Below, piece after piece: positions 16,709 through 24,781 of a stretch of DNA of 64,000 nt (the first letter of the stretch is position 1; the number at the start of each line of letters is the position of its first letter). Under the pieces are notes generated by a model, which was not told the origin of the DNA, ran no database searches, and worked only from the letters and a program-made list of their open reading frames with translations. Origin of the DNA: JAVVHH01 sp965199585 (lineage in GTDB: Bacteria; Pseudomonadota; Alphaproteobacteria; Acetobacterales; Acetobacteraceae); the NCBI GenBank assembly GCA_965199585.1, contig CBDASI010000002.1:2418001-2482000 (forward strand), written 5' to 3'. The position numbers were made by a program, and so were the translations under genes.

Positions 16709-17449
16709 ATGAGCGGCAATCCCGAGACGGATTTCGGCTACCGGCAGGTGCCGGTGGCGGAAAAGAAAGACCTCGTGCGCGAGGTGTTCCAGAGCGTGGC
16801 GCCCCGCTACGACCTGATGAACGACCTCATGTCGCTCGGCGTGCATCGCGGCTGGAAGCGCGACTTCATCGCCGGGCTGGACCCGCGGCCGAACCGGACG
16901 CTGCTGGACCTCGCGGGCGGCACCGGCGACATCAGCTTCGGCTGGCTCGCCAAGGGGGGCGGCCCTGCCATTCTGTCGGACATCAACCCGGCGATGCTCT
17001 CGGTCGGGCGCGAGCGAGCGACGGCCAAGCGGCTGGGCCAGCTCGACTTCCTGGTCGCCGACGCGGAGATCCTGCCGCTGCCGGATTGCAGCGTCGACCG
17101 GGTGAGCATGGCGTTCGGCCTGCGCAACTGCACCGACAAGCTCGCCGTGCTCCGCGAGGCGCATCGCGTGCTACGGCCCGGCGGGCAGTTCCACTGCCTC
17201 GAGTTCTCGCGCGTGCAGGTCTCGGCCCTGCAGCTGCCTTACGATGCGTGGTCGTTCCAGGTCATGCCGTTCCTCGGCAAGGTCGTGGCCGGCGACAGCG
17301 AGAGCTACCGCTACTTGGCCGAGAGCATCCGCACCTTTCCGGACCAGGAGACGCTGGCGGGCATGATGCGGCAGGCCGGGCTGTCGCGGGTGAGCTTCCG
17401 CAACCTCACCGGCGGGATCGCGGCGATCCATCGTGGTTGGCGACTGTAA
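16709..17449 (+). CDS. ubiE: Ubiquinone/menaquinone C-methyltransferase UbiE
   Basis: UbiE methylates the benzoquinol ring during ubiquinone synthesis. The 246-aa product has the early FQSVAPRYDLMNDLMSLG segment, SAM-binding LLDLAGGTGDISF, and the conserved RVSMAFGLRNCTD and LRPGGQFHCLEFS stretches, with NLTGGIAAIHRGW at the C-terminus. Length is typical. The TAA stop overlaps the coaBC ATG (TAATG), so the two are translationally coupled. In many alphaproteobacteria ubiB lies between ubiE and coaBC; it is absent here. Confidence 0.97.
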   Translation: MSGNPETDFGYRQVPVAEKKDLVREVFQSVAPRYDLMNDLMSLGVHRGWKRDFIAGLDPRPNRTLLDLAGGTGDISFGWLAKGGGPAILSDINPAMLSVGRERATAKRLGQLDFLVADAEILPLPDCSVDRVSMAFGLRNCTDKLAVLREAHRVLRPGGQFHCLEFSRVQVSALQLPYDAWSFQVMPFLGKVVAGDSESYRYLAESIRTFPDQETLAGMMRQAGLSRVSFRNLTGGIAAIHRGWRL

Positions 17450-18639
17450 TGTCTCGGATCCTGCTGATCGTTAGCGGGGGCATCGCGGCGTTCAAGTCGC
17501 TCGAGCTGGTGCGGTTGCTGCGTAAGGGTGGCCACGCGATCACCGCGGTGCTGACCGAGGGGGGCGCGCAGTTCGTCACCCCGTTGAGCCTGCAGGCGTT
17601 GACGGAGGAGAAGGTCTATTCGGCGCTCTGGTCGCTTACGGATGAGAGCGAGATGGGGCACATCCAGCTCAGCCGCAGCGCCGATCTGGTGGTGGTAGCG
17701 CCGGCGAGCGCGAACATGCTGGCCAAGATGGCGGCCGGGCTGGCGGACGATCTGGCGAGCACTGTGCTGCTGGCGACCGACAAGCCGGTGCTGGTGGCGC
17801 CGGCGATGAACGTGCGGATGTGGCTGCACCGAGCGACGGCGGCGAATATGGCGACGCTGACGGGGCGCGGCGTCGCGGTGGTCGGGCCCGACGAGGGGGC
17901 GATGGCGTGCAACGAGTTCGGACCGGGGCGGCTGGCCGAGCCGCCGATGATCCTTCGCGCGATCGAGGCGATGCTGACCGGGGTCGGGCGCCTAGCGGGC
18001 AAGCACGCGCTCGTGACCAGCGGGCCGACGCATGAGCCGATCGACCCGGTGCGCTACATCGCCAATCGCTCGTCCGGCCAGCAGGGCCACGCGATCGCGG
18101 CGGCGCTGGCGCGGCTGGGCGCGCGGGTCACGTTGGTGAGCGGGCCGGTGTCGGTGCCGGACCCGGCAGGCGTGACGGTGCGCCGGGTCGAAACAGCGGC
18201 GGAAATGCTGGCGGCGTGCGAGGCGGCGCTGCCAGCCGACGTGGCGGTATGCGCGGCGGCGGTGGCGGATTGGCGGGTGGCCGAGGCGGCAGCGCAAAAA
18301 ATGAAGAAGCAGGCCGGTGCCGCCGCGCCGTCGCTGACGCTGATCCCGAACCCGGACATCCTGGCGCTGTTGTCGCAGCCCGGGCCGCGCCGGCCGCGCC
18401 TGGTGATCGGGTTCGCGGCGGAGACGGAACGGGTAGTCGAGCACGCCACGGCCAAGCGGATGCGCAAGGGCTGCGACTGGATCGTCGCCAATGATGTCAG
18501 CCCGGCGACCGGCATCATGGGCGGCGCGGCGAACGAGGTGCAGCTGATCGACCAGGGCGGCGCCGAGGCCTGGCCGCGAATGAGCAAGGCCGACGTCGCG
18601 GCGCGGCTGGCCGAGCGGATCGCGGCGGCGCTGTCATGA
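17449..18639 (+). CDS. coaBC: Bifunctional phosphopantothenoylcysteine decarboxylase/phosphopantothenate-cysteine ligase
   Basis: CoaBC carries out two consecutive steps of coenzyme A synthesis. The CoaC half (residues 1 to about 190) has VSGGIAAFKSLEL, FMN-site VVVAPASANMLAKMAAG, APAMNVRMW and the active-site Cys in MACNEFGPGR. The CoaB half has SGPTHEPIDPVRYI, NRSSGQQGHAIA and GFAAETE. At 396 aa it is the expected length for the fused enzyme. The ATG at 17449 overlaps the ubiE stop by one base, and its own TGA overlaps the dut start as ATGA, so three genes form one tight operon. Confidence 0.97.
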   Translation: MSRILLIVSGGIAAFKSLELVRLLRKGGHAITAVLTEGGAQFVTPLSLQALTEEKVYSALWSLTDESEMGHIQLSRSADLVVVAPASANMLAKMAAGLADDLASTVLLATDKPVLVAPAMNVRMWLHRATAANMATLTGRGVAVVGPDEGAMACNEFGPGRLAEPPMILRAIEAMLTGVGRLAGKHALVTSGPTHEPIDPVRYIANRSSGQQGHAIAAALARLGARVTLVSGPVSVPDPAGVTVRRVETAAEMLAACEAALPADVAVCAAAVADWRVAEAAAQKMKKQAGAAAPSLTLIPNPDILALLSQPGPRRPRLVIGFAAETERVVEHATAKRMRKGCDWIVANDVSPATGIMGGAANEVQLIDQGGAEAWPRMSKADVAARLAERIAAALS

Positions 18640-19094
18640 ACGTCGAGTTGATGGTGCTCGACGAGCGGCTGCGCGACTGGGGCCTGCCACGCTACCAATC
18701 CGACCACGCGGCCGCGGTCGATCTACACGCTTGTCTCGACGGTCCATTGACCATCGACGCCGGCGATCCGGCGGTGCTGATCCCGGCCGGTTTCGCCCTG
18801 CACATCGCCGACCCGTCGGTCGCGGCGTTGATCCTGCCGCGATCGGGCCTCGGTCATAAGAAGGGCTTGGTGCTGGGCAACACCGTCGGCCTGATCGATC
18901 CGGACTACACCGGCCCGATCATGGTCAGCGCCTGGAACCGTAACCAGTCGGGCGAGCCGATCGTGCTGCAGCCCGGCGAGCGCTTCGCCCAGCTTCTCTT
19001 CGTGCCGGTGCTGCGGCCGTCGCTGACGCTGGTTTCCGCATTCACCGGCTCCACGGCGCGCGGCGCCGGCGGTTTCGGCTCGACAGGAGGTTAG
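18636..19094 (+). CDS. dut: dUTP diphosphatase
   Basis: Dut hydrolyses dUTP to dUMP, preventing uracil incorporation and feeding dTMP synthesis. The 152-aa trimeric-type enzyme shows motif 1 AAAVDLHA, motif 2 PRSGLGHKKG, motif 3 GLIDPDYTG with the catalytic Asp, motif 4 GERFAQLLF and the glycine-rich motif 5 RGAGGFGSTG at the C-terminus. Its ATG overlaps the coaBC stop. The coaBC-dut order is widely conserved. Confidence 0.97.
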   Translation: MNVELMVLDERLRDWGLPRYQSDHAAAVDLHACLDGPLTIDAGDPAVLIPAGFALHIADPSVAALILPRSGLGHKKGLVLGNTVGLIDPDYTGPIMVSAWNRNQSGEPIVLQPGERFAQLLFVPVLRPSLTLVSAFTGSTARGAGGFGSTGG

Positions 19095-20180
19095 ATGGCC
19101 AATTCGTTCCACGTCGCCGTGCTCCCGGGCGAAGGGGTCGGCCTGGAAGTGACGGCGGCCGCCGTGCACGTCCTCGCCGCAGTCGAGAAGCGATTCGGCA
19201 TCGCGGTGCGACAGGAGCGGATCGAAGGCGGCGCACTCTATTATAAGGAGAACGGCACGACTCTCGAGCCGGACGGGATGCGGCGGGCCGGGGCGGCCGA
19301 TGCGATGCTGTTCGGGGCGATGGGGTGGCCGGAGATCCGGTTCCCGGATGGGACCGAGATCACACCGCAGATCGACATCCGCGCCGAATACGAGCTGTTC
19401 GCCGGCGTTCGGCCGATCCGCGCGATCCCCGGCGTTCCGCTGGCGCTGGCCGATCCGCGCGCGGCGACGATCGACCTGGTGATCCTGCGCGAGTCGACCG
19501 AGGGCATGTTCGCCCGCCGGCACGAGGGCGTGGTGACCGCGGACCAGGCCAGCGACACGATGGTGATCACTCGGTCCGTTACCGAGCGGCTGACGCGGTT
19601 CGCCTGTGACCTCGCACTGCAGCGCAAGGCGAGCCGCGGGACGCCAGGCCGGGTCACGCTGGTGGATAAGGCCAACGTGTTCCGCTCGTTCGCCTTCATG
19701 CGCGAGGTGTTCCTCGAGACGGTGTCGCCGGATGTGGAGGCGCGGGTGCATTACGTGGATGCGATGGCGCTTGACCTGGTGCGGCGGCCTTGGGAATTCG
19801 ACGTGTTGCCGATGGAGAACCTGTTCGGCGACATCCTGTCCGATCTCGGGGCCGGGTTGATCGGCGGCATGGGGTTTGCGCCGTCCGCCGACATCGGCGA
19901 CGCGCACGGGTTGTTCCAGCCGAGCCACGGCACCGCGCCGGACATCGCGGGGCAGGGCGTGGCCAATCCGACGGCGGCGATCCTCTCGGCAGCGATGATG
20001 CTGGACTGGCTGGGCACGACGCGCTCGAGCCAAGCCTGCCGCGAGGCGGCGTTGGCGATCGAGGCAGCGGTCGATACCGCGTTTAGCACCCGCGGGCTGT
20101 CGACCTACGATGTCGGGGGAACCAGCCGGACACGGGACGTCGCGGAAACGGTAGCCGAGATCGTCGCGGCGGCCGGTTAG
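19095..20180 (+). CDS. Isocitrate/isopropylmalate/tartrate dehydrogenase family protein
   Basis: A 361-aa NAD-dependent beta-decarboxylating dehydrogenase. It has PGEGVGLEV at the N-terminus, LRESTEGMFARR at the substrate-binding arginines, VDKANVFRS, metal-binding ENLFGDILSDLGAGLIG and the cofactor loop SHGTAPDIAGQGVANP. It differs from canonical LeuB, so tartrate/D-malate-type or another 2-hydroxyacid substrate is possible; I cannot decide from sequence. The ATG follows the dut stop directly and has a perfect AGGAGG six bases upstream, so it is read with ubiE-coaBC-dut but initiated independently. Confidence 0.88.
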   Translation: MANSFHVAVLPGEGVGLEVTAAAVHVLAAVEKRFGIAVRQERIEGGALYYKENGTTLEPDGMRRAGAADAMLFGAMGWPEIRFPDGTEITPQIDIRAEYELFAGVRPIRAIPGVPLALADPRAATIDLVILRESTEGMFARRHEGVVTADQASDTMVITRSVTERLTRFACDLALQRKASRGTPGRVTLVDKANVFRSFAFMREVFLETVSPDVEARVHYVDAMALDLVRRPWEFDVLPMENLFGDILSDLGAGLIGGMGFAPSADIGDAHGLFQPSHGTAPDIAGQGVANPTAAILSAAMMLDWLGTTRSSQACREAALAIEAAVDTAFSTRGLSTYDVGGTSRTRDVAETVAEIVAAAG

Positions 20181-21469
20181 CCGGGACGGCGGAACAGCGC
20201 GATCGTCTCGACCTGGGACGACCAGAGGAACTGGTCGACGGCTTCCGCGGCGATCAGGCGGTAGCCGGCGGCGAGCAGGATACGGGAGTCGCGGGTCAGC
20301 GCGCCCGGATTGCAGCTGACGTAGACGATCGGTGCGCCGGACGCGGCCAGGGCCGGCATCTGCGCGATCGCACCGTTATAAGGCGGATCCAGCACGATGG
20401 CGGCGGCATTCTTCAACTCGGCCGCGACCAGTGGCTGGCGCGCGAGGTCCCGCACCGTGATCGTGACCCGGCCGTTGACGGCGCCGCGCACGGCGGCCAC
20501 GGCGGCGGCATCACCTTCATAGGCGACCACACGGGCGCGGGTCGCGATGGCGTGGGTCAGGCTGCCGCTGCCCGCGTAGAGCTCGATGACGGGGCCTTTG
20601 ATCTTCTCCGGCAGCAGGCGCAGCACCGCGTCGACGATGGCGCGCTCGCCTTCGCGGGAGGCCTGCAGGAAGGTTCCGGACGGGACCGCGGTCGCATAGC
20701 CGGAGAAGGCCAGGCTCGGGCGGCTCAGCGTGGCGGCGGGTTCGATATCGATGCTGCCGATCTTGGTGGCGCTGATACGGGGCACGCCGTTGGCCTGGGC
20801 GAAAGCGGCCAGGGCGGTGCGGTCGCGGGAGGTGAGCGGGGCGTCGGTGCGCAACAGCAGGTCGGGGCCGTTATCGACCAGGTTGACGCTGGCTTCGCCG
20901 AGGCGCTTGAGGCCTTCAAGGCGGAGCAGCACCGGGCGCAGCGCCTGCACCAGCGCAAACAGGGTCGGATGCAGGATCGGGCAGGCCAGCATGTCTACGA
21001 TGTCTGTCGAGCGGCGGCGATGCAGACCGATCTGGATGGCCGGGCCGACGCGGCGGATGGCAAGGTCCATGCGGCGGCGGGTCGCGGGCGGGGTGCGGGC
21101 GAGGGTGATGGTGGGCAGGCCGATGGCTGCAGCGGCGCGGCCAGCTTTCCAAGCGGCGTAGGGCGCGTCGGCCCAATGCTGCAGCGAGCAGCCGCCGCAC
21201 GGGCCGAAATGCGGGCAAGGCGGTGTGACGCGGTCCGGGGATGATTCAACGATCTCGGCGTCGGCCGCAAAGCCATCGCCACGCTTGACCGCGGGACCCG
21301 GCTGCACGAGCTCACCGGGCAAGGTACACGCCAGGAACAACGACTTCCCTGGCGACAGTTCCGCGATGCCGTCGCCGTCGGCGCCGATCCGTTCGATGCG
21401 AACGGGGTCGACGCTGACGGCGAGGGTTTTAGCCGGCGAAGGCTGAGAGGCCCGTCTGCGCTCGGCCAA
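20177..21469 (-). CDS. RumA/TrmA-type class I RNA (uracil-C5)-methyltransferase
   Basis: The 430-aa protein has a TRAM-like N-terminal domain (RIERIGADGDGIAEL), an iron-sulfur motif CPHFGPCGGCSLQHW, a SAM-binding VIELYAGSGSLTH segment and the catalytic cysteine motif YVSCNPGAL. This identifies a 23S rRNA or tRNA uracil-C5 methyltransferase; which nucleotide is modified is not evident. It converges with the dehydrogenase gene, overlapping by 4 bp. Its start overlaps the end of gcdH by 41 bp on the same strand, suggesting co-transcription. Confidence 0.92.
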   Translation of the reverse strand: MAERRRASQPSPAKTLAVSVDPVRIERIGADGDGIAELSPGKSLFLACTLPGELVQPGPAVKRGDGFAADAEIVESSPDRVTPPCPHFGPCGGCSLQHWADAPYAAWKAGRAAAAIGLPTITLARTPPATRRRMDLAIRRVGPAIQIGLHRRRSTDIVDMLACPILHPTLFALVQALRPVLLRLEGLKRLGEASVNLVDNGPDLLLRTDAPLTSRDRTALAAFAQANGVPRISATKIGSIDIEPAATLSRPSLAFSGYATAVPSGTFLQASREGERAIVDAVLRLLPEKIKGPVIELYAGSGSLTHAIATRARVVAYEGDAAAVAAVRGAVNGRVTITVRDLARQPLVAAELKNAAAIVLDPPYNGAIAQMPALAASGAPIVYVSCNPGALTRDSRILLAAGYRLIAAEAVDQFLWSSQVETIALFRRPG

Positions 21470-22682
21470 GGATCAGCGCATGCACGTCGTGCGTGCCTTC
21501 GTAGGTGTTGACGGCCTCGAGGTTCATCACGTGACGAATGACGTGATACTCGTCGGCAATACCGTTGCCGCCATGCATGTCACGGGCGACGCGGGCGATG
21601 TCGAGCGACTTGCCGCAATTGTTGCGCTTGAGCAGGCTGATCATCTCGGGAGCGGCGCGACCCTCTTCCATCAGGCGGCCAAGGCGGAGCGCGCCGTGGA
21701 GGCCGAGGGTGATCTCCGTCTGCATGTCGGCGAGCTTCTTCTGCACCAGCTGGGTAGCGGCGAGCGGGCGACCGAACATCTGGCGCTGCATCGTGTAGTC
21801 GCGGGCGGCATGCCAGCAGAACTCGGCGGCGCCGAGCGCGCCCCAGGCGATGCCGTAGCGCGCATTGTTGAGGCAGGAGAACGGCCCGCGCAGGCCCTTG
21901 ACGTTGGGCAGCTCGTTACCGGCCGGGACGAACACGTCCTGCATCATGATCATGCCGGTGATGGACGCGCGGAGCGAGAACTTGCCCTCGATCTTCGGCG
22001 CGGTCAGGCCCGGCATACCCTTTTCGAGGATGTAGCCCTTGATCTCGCCGGCATCGTTCTTGGCCCAAACGACGAACACGTCGGCGATGGGCGAATTGGT
22101 GATCCAAGTCTTGGAGCCGCTGACGAGGAAGCCGCCATCGACGCTCCTGGCGCGGGTGCGCATGCTGGCCGGGTCGGAGCCGGCGTCGGGCTCGGTAAGG
22201 CCGAAGCAGCCGACGAACTCGCCGGTGCGGAGCTTGGGCAGAAACCGGTCTTTCTGGTCCTCGGAGCCGAACGCCCAGATAGGATACATCACCAGCGAGG
22301 ACTGGACGGAGAAGGCGCTGCGGTAGCCGCTGTCGACACGCTCGACCTCGCGGGCGATCAGCCCGTAGGCGACGTAGCCGACATCGGCGCAATCATGGCT
22401 GTCGAGCGTGGCGCCGAGAAAGCCCATCTCGCCCATCTCGTTCATGATCTCGCGATCGAACCGCTCATGACGGTTGGCGAGCAGCACGCGGGGGAACAGC
22501 TTGTCCTGGCAGTAATCCCGGGCGGCGTCGCGCATGGCGCGCTCGTCCTCGGTCAGTACGTCATCGATCAGCAGCGCGTCGTCCCATTTGAACGGACCGA
22601 GCTTGCGGGGCTTGGACGGCTTGTCCTGCGTGGCGTAGGCTTCGGCGTCTTCCGGTTGTTGAACCGGTGAAATGACGTTCAT
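21429..22682 (-). CDS. gcdH: Glutaryl-CoA dehydrogenase
   Basis: GcdH oxidises and decarboxylates glutaryl-CoA to crotonyl-CoA in lysine, tryptophan and glutarate breakdown, passing electrons to ETF. The 417-aa acyl-CoA dehydrogenase has CFGLTEPDAGSDP and KTWITNSPIADVFVVWAK in the FAD-binding region, and the family-specific EAVNTYEGTHDVHALILGR with the catalytic glutamate at about residue 395. A short Pro/Gln-rich N-terminal extension precedes the core. The crotonyl-CoA product would suit an enoyl-CoA hydratase such as the one at 9.4 kb, but the genes are not linked. Confidence 0.95.
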   Translation of the reverse strand: MNVISPVQQPEDAEAYATQDKPSKPRKLGPFKWDDALLIDDVLTEDERAMRDAARDYCQDKLFPRVLLANRHERFDREIMNEMGEMGFLGATLDSHDCADVGYVAYGLIAREVERVDSGYRSAFSVQSSLVMYPIWAFGSEDQKDRFLPKLRTGEFVGCFGLTEPDAGSDPASMRTRARSVDGGFLVSGSKTWITNSPIADVFVVWAKNDAGEIKGYILEKGMPGLTAPKIEGKFSLRASITGMIMMQDVFVPAGNELPNVKGLRGPFSCLNNARYGIAWGALGAAEFCWHAARDYTMQRQMFGRPLAATQLVQKKLADMQTEITLGLHGALRLGRLMEEGRAAPEMISLLKRNNCGKSLDIARVARDMHGGNGIADEYHVIRHVMNLEAVNTYEGTHDVHALILGRAQTGLSAFAG

Positions 22683-22718
22683 CGCGCTCTCCCTACTTCG
22701 ATCTCTGGTGGGATCGAT

Positions 22719-24590
22719 TTAATCAGATTCGGCAGCCGTTGCCACTTTCGGCATGCGTGCCCGCAGCAGCATGAAAGCCGGCACGTCATCGCCGAAGCCG
22801 ATCACCGCCGGGCCGAGGTCATCGTCGCGACGGTAGCGCTCACGCCGAACGTCCCGGTCCCGATCGCGCGGCTGACGATCGCGGAAGTCACGCGACTGAT
22901 TGTCACGCGACTGACTGTCGCGGGCCTGGGTCTCGCGCGGTTGCGCGTCGCGGTCACGGGATTGCGTGTCGCGGGACGAGCGGTCGCGCTGACGTTCCCG
23001 CGCCGGCTCGCGTGCTTCCGGCTCCGCACGAGCCTCGACGATCTCGGGTTGTGGCTGGTCGACCGGCATCGGCTCGGCCGTGGTCGCCTTCTTACTGCGG
23101 CTGCGGCGCTTCGGCACTGGGATCGCCAGGGCGGTCGCATCTTCGAGCGTCTCGGCCTTGGCTTTCGGCTTGACCGGCTTGGCCGAGGTGCGGGCGCGGC
23201 CGCGGCGCTTCTTGCCGTCATCCTCGGCGAACTCGACTGGATCGAAGCCTTCGACGGTGATGCGGGGGATTGGCGCGCCGACCAGTTTCTCGATCGCCTC
23301 GACGAAACCGCGATCATAGGGCGTCGCTAAGGAGTATGCGTGCCCGGTCATTCCAGCGCGGCCGGTGCGCCCGATACGGTGGACGTAATCCTCGGCATGG
23401 ATCGGCACGTCGAAATTGAACACGTGGCTGAGGCCGCCAATGTCGATGCCACGGGCCGCAACGTCGCTGCAGACAAGCAGGCGCAACTCGTTGGCCTTGA
23501 ACTTCGCCAGCGTGGCGAAACGCTCGGGCTGGCTCATGTCGCCGTGCAGCGAACCGACGCTGAAGCCGTGACGCTTGAGCGATTTGTAGAGGATATCCAC
23601 GTCGCGCTTGCGATTGCAGAAGATGAGCGCGTTCTGCACTTCGTCGGTCTTGATCAGGCGACGAAGAGCCTCGCGCTTGTCGAGATCGTCGACCACGGCG
23701 AGCCCGGCCACGATCGTCGTCGCCACGCTGGACGGGCGGCTAACCGAGATTTCCTTCGGCTCGCGCAGAAAGGCGTCAGCTAGGCGCCGGATCTCAGGGG
23801 CCATGGTCGCACTGAAGAACAAGGTCTGCCGGCGCTCGGGGAGGAAGCCGACGATCTTCTCGACGTCGGGGATGAAGCCCATGTCGAGCATCCGGTCGGC
23901 CTCGTCGATGACGAGCAGGCTGGTATCGTTCAGCATGAGGCCGCCGCGCTCGAACAGGTCCATCAGACGACCCGGCGTTGCGATCAGCACGTCGACGCCG
24001 CGCATCAGCGCTTCTTTCTGGTCGGCCATGCTCTCGCCGCCGATCAGCAAGGCATGCGTCAACTTCAGATACTTGCCGTATTGGACGAAATTCTCGGCGA
24101 CCTGCAGCGCGAGTTCGCGGGTCGGCTCAAGGATCAGGCTGCGCGGCATGCGGGCCCGCGACCGCGCGCCCGATAGTATGTCGAGCATCGGCAGCACGAA
24201 GCTGCCGGTCTTGCCGGTGCCAGTCTGGGCCGTGCCGAGGACGTCGCGGCCCATGAGGATGCTGGGGATCGCCTGCGCTTGGATGGGCGTCGGCTGACGG
24301 TAGCCCTTCTCGCCAACGGCACGCACGACTTCGGGCGACAGGCCAAGGCCCTCAAACCCGTTCTCGTCGCTGTCTGCTGTCAGCTCCGGCTCGACTGCCT
24401 CGATCGGCCGATCGTCAATGGCCTCCGGCATCGACGCGTCAACAAGTTCGCTCGCGCTGAGCGGTGCGTCGTCGGCCGGCTCGGGAGCTTCTACGGCGAC
24501 TTCAACGATTTCGGCCTCGCCAACCGATTGGTTTGCAGGCGTTTCGTTGGAGTGTGCGTCGGCTTCCGCGGGCGCGACTACGGTGTTCAT
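22719..24590 (-). CDS. DEAD-box ATP-dependent RNA helicase with RD/SR-rich tail
   Basis: The 623-aa helicase has an acidic N-terminal region of about 90 residues. The core follows, with Q motif (RQPTPIQAQAIPS), motif I AQTGTGKT, PTRELALQ, DEAD in VIDEADRMLDMGF, SAT in FFSATMAPE, and motif VI HRIGRTGRAG. A long basic disordered tail follows, holding a KRRGRART block and imperfect SRDxQ/RDSQSRD/RDRDRD repeats. Such tails usually bind RNA nonspecifically, as in RhlE/CsdA relatives in ribosome assembly or cold adaptation. The ATG at 24590 is chosen over an upstream start that adds 23 atypical residues. The 191 bp to the divergent gene hold the promoters. Confidence 0.95.
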   Translation of the reverse strand: MNTVVAPAEADAHSNETPANQSVGEAEIVEVAVEAPEPADDAPLSASELVDASMPEAIDDRPIEAVEPELTADSDENGFEGLGLSPEVVRAVGEKGYRQPTPIQAQAIPSILMGRDVLGTAQTGTGKTGSFVLPMLDILSGARSRARMPRSLILEPTRELALQVAENFVQYGKYLKLTHALLIGGESMADQKEALMRGVDVLIATPGRLMDLFERGGLMLNDTSLLVIDEADRMLDMGFIPDVEKIVGFLPERRQTLFFSATMAPEIRRLADAFLREPKEISVSRPSSVATTIVAGLAVVDDLDKREALRRLIKTDEVQNALIFCNRKRDVDILYKSLKRHGFSVGSLHGDMSQPERFATLAKFKANELRLLVCSDVAARGIDIGGLSHVFNFDVPIHAEDYVHRIGRTGRAGMTGHAYSLATPYDRGFVEAIEKLVGAPIPRITVEGFDPVEFAEDDGKKRRGRARTSAKPVKPKAKAETLEDATALAIPVPKRRSRSKKATTAEPMPVDQPQPEIVEARAEPEAREPARERQRDRSSRDTQSRDRDAQPRETQARDSQSRDNQSRDFRDRQPRDRDRDVRRERYRRDDDLGPAVIGFGDDVPAFMLLRARMPKVATAAESD

Positions 24591-24781
24591 CAAGCGTCGT
24601 GTCTCATCCGGATGCGGGCGGCAGAGCGCCGCCACGGGAGAAACGCGCGTCAGAACCACGCGTTTCCATGCCGCATATCGGTAAACGGGAGTTGAAAGTC
24701 AAGCGCGGCGGGTTTCCACGCGCTCAACTGTCACCTTAATGCATCGGGCAACTTACCTTCCCCTCTCGCGTCGTCTGCAGC

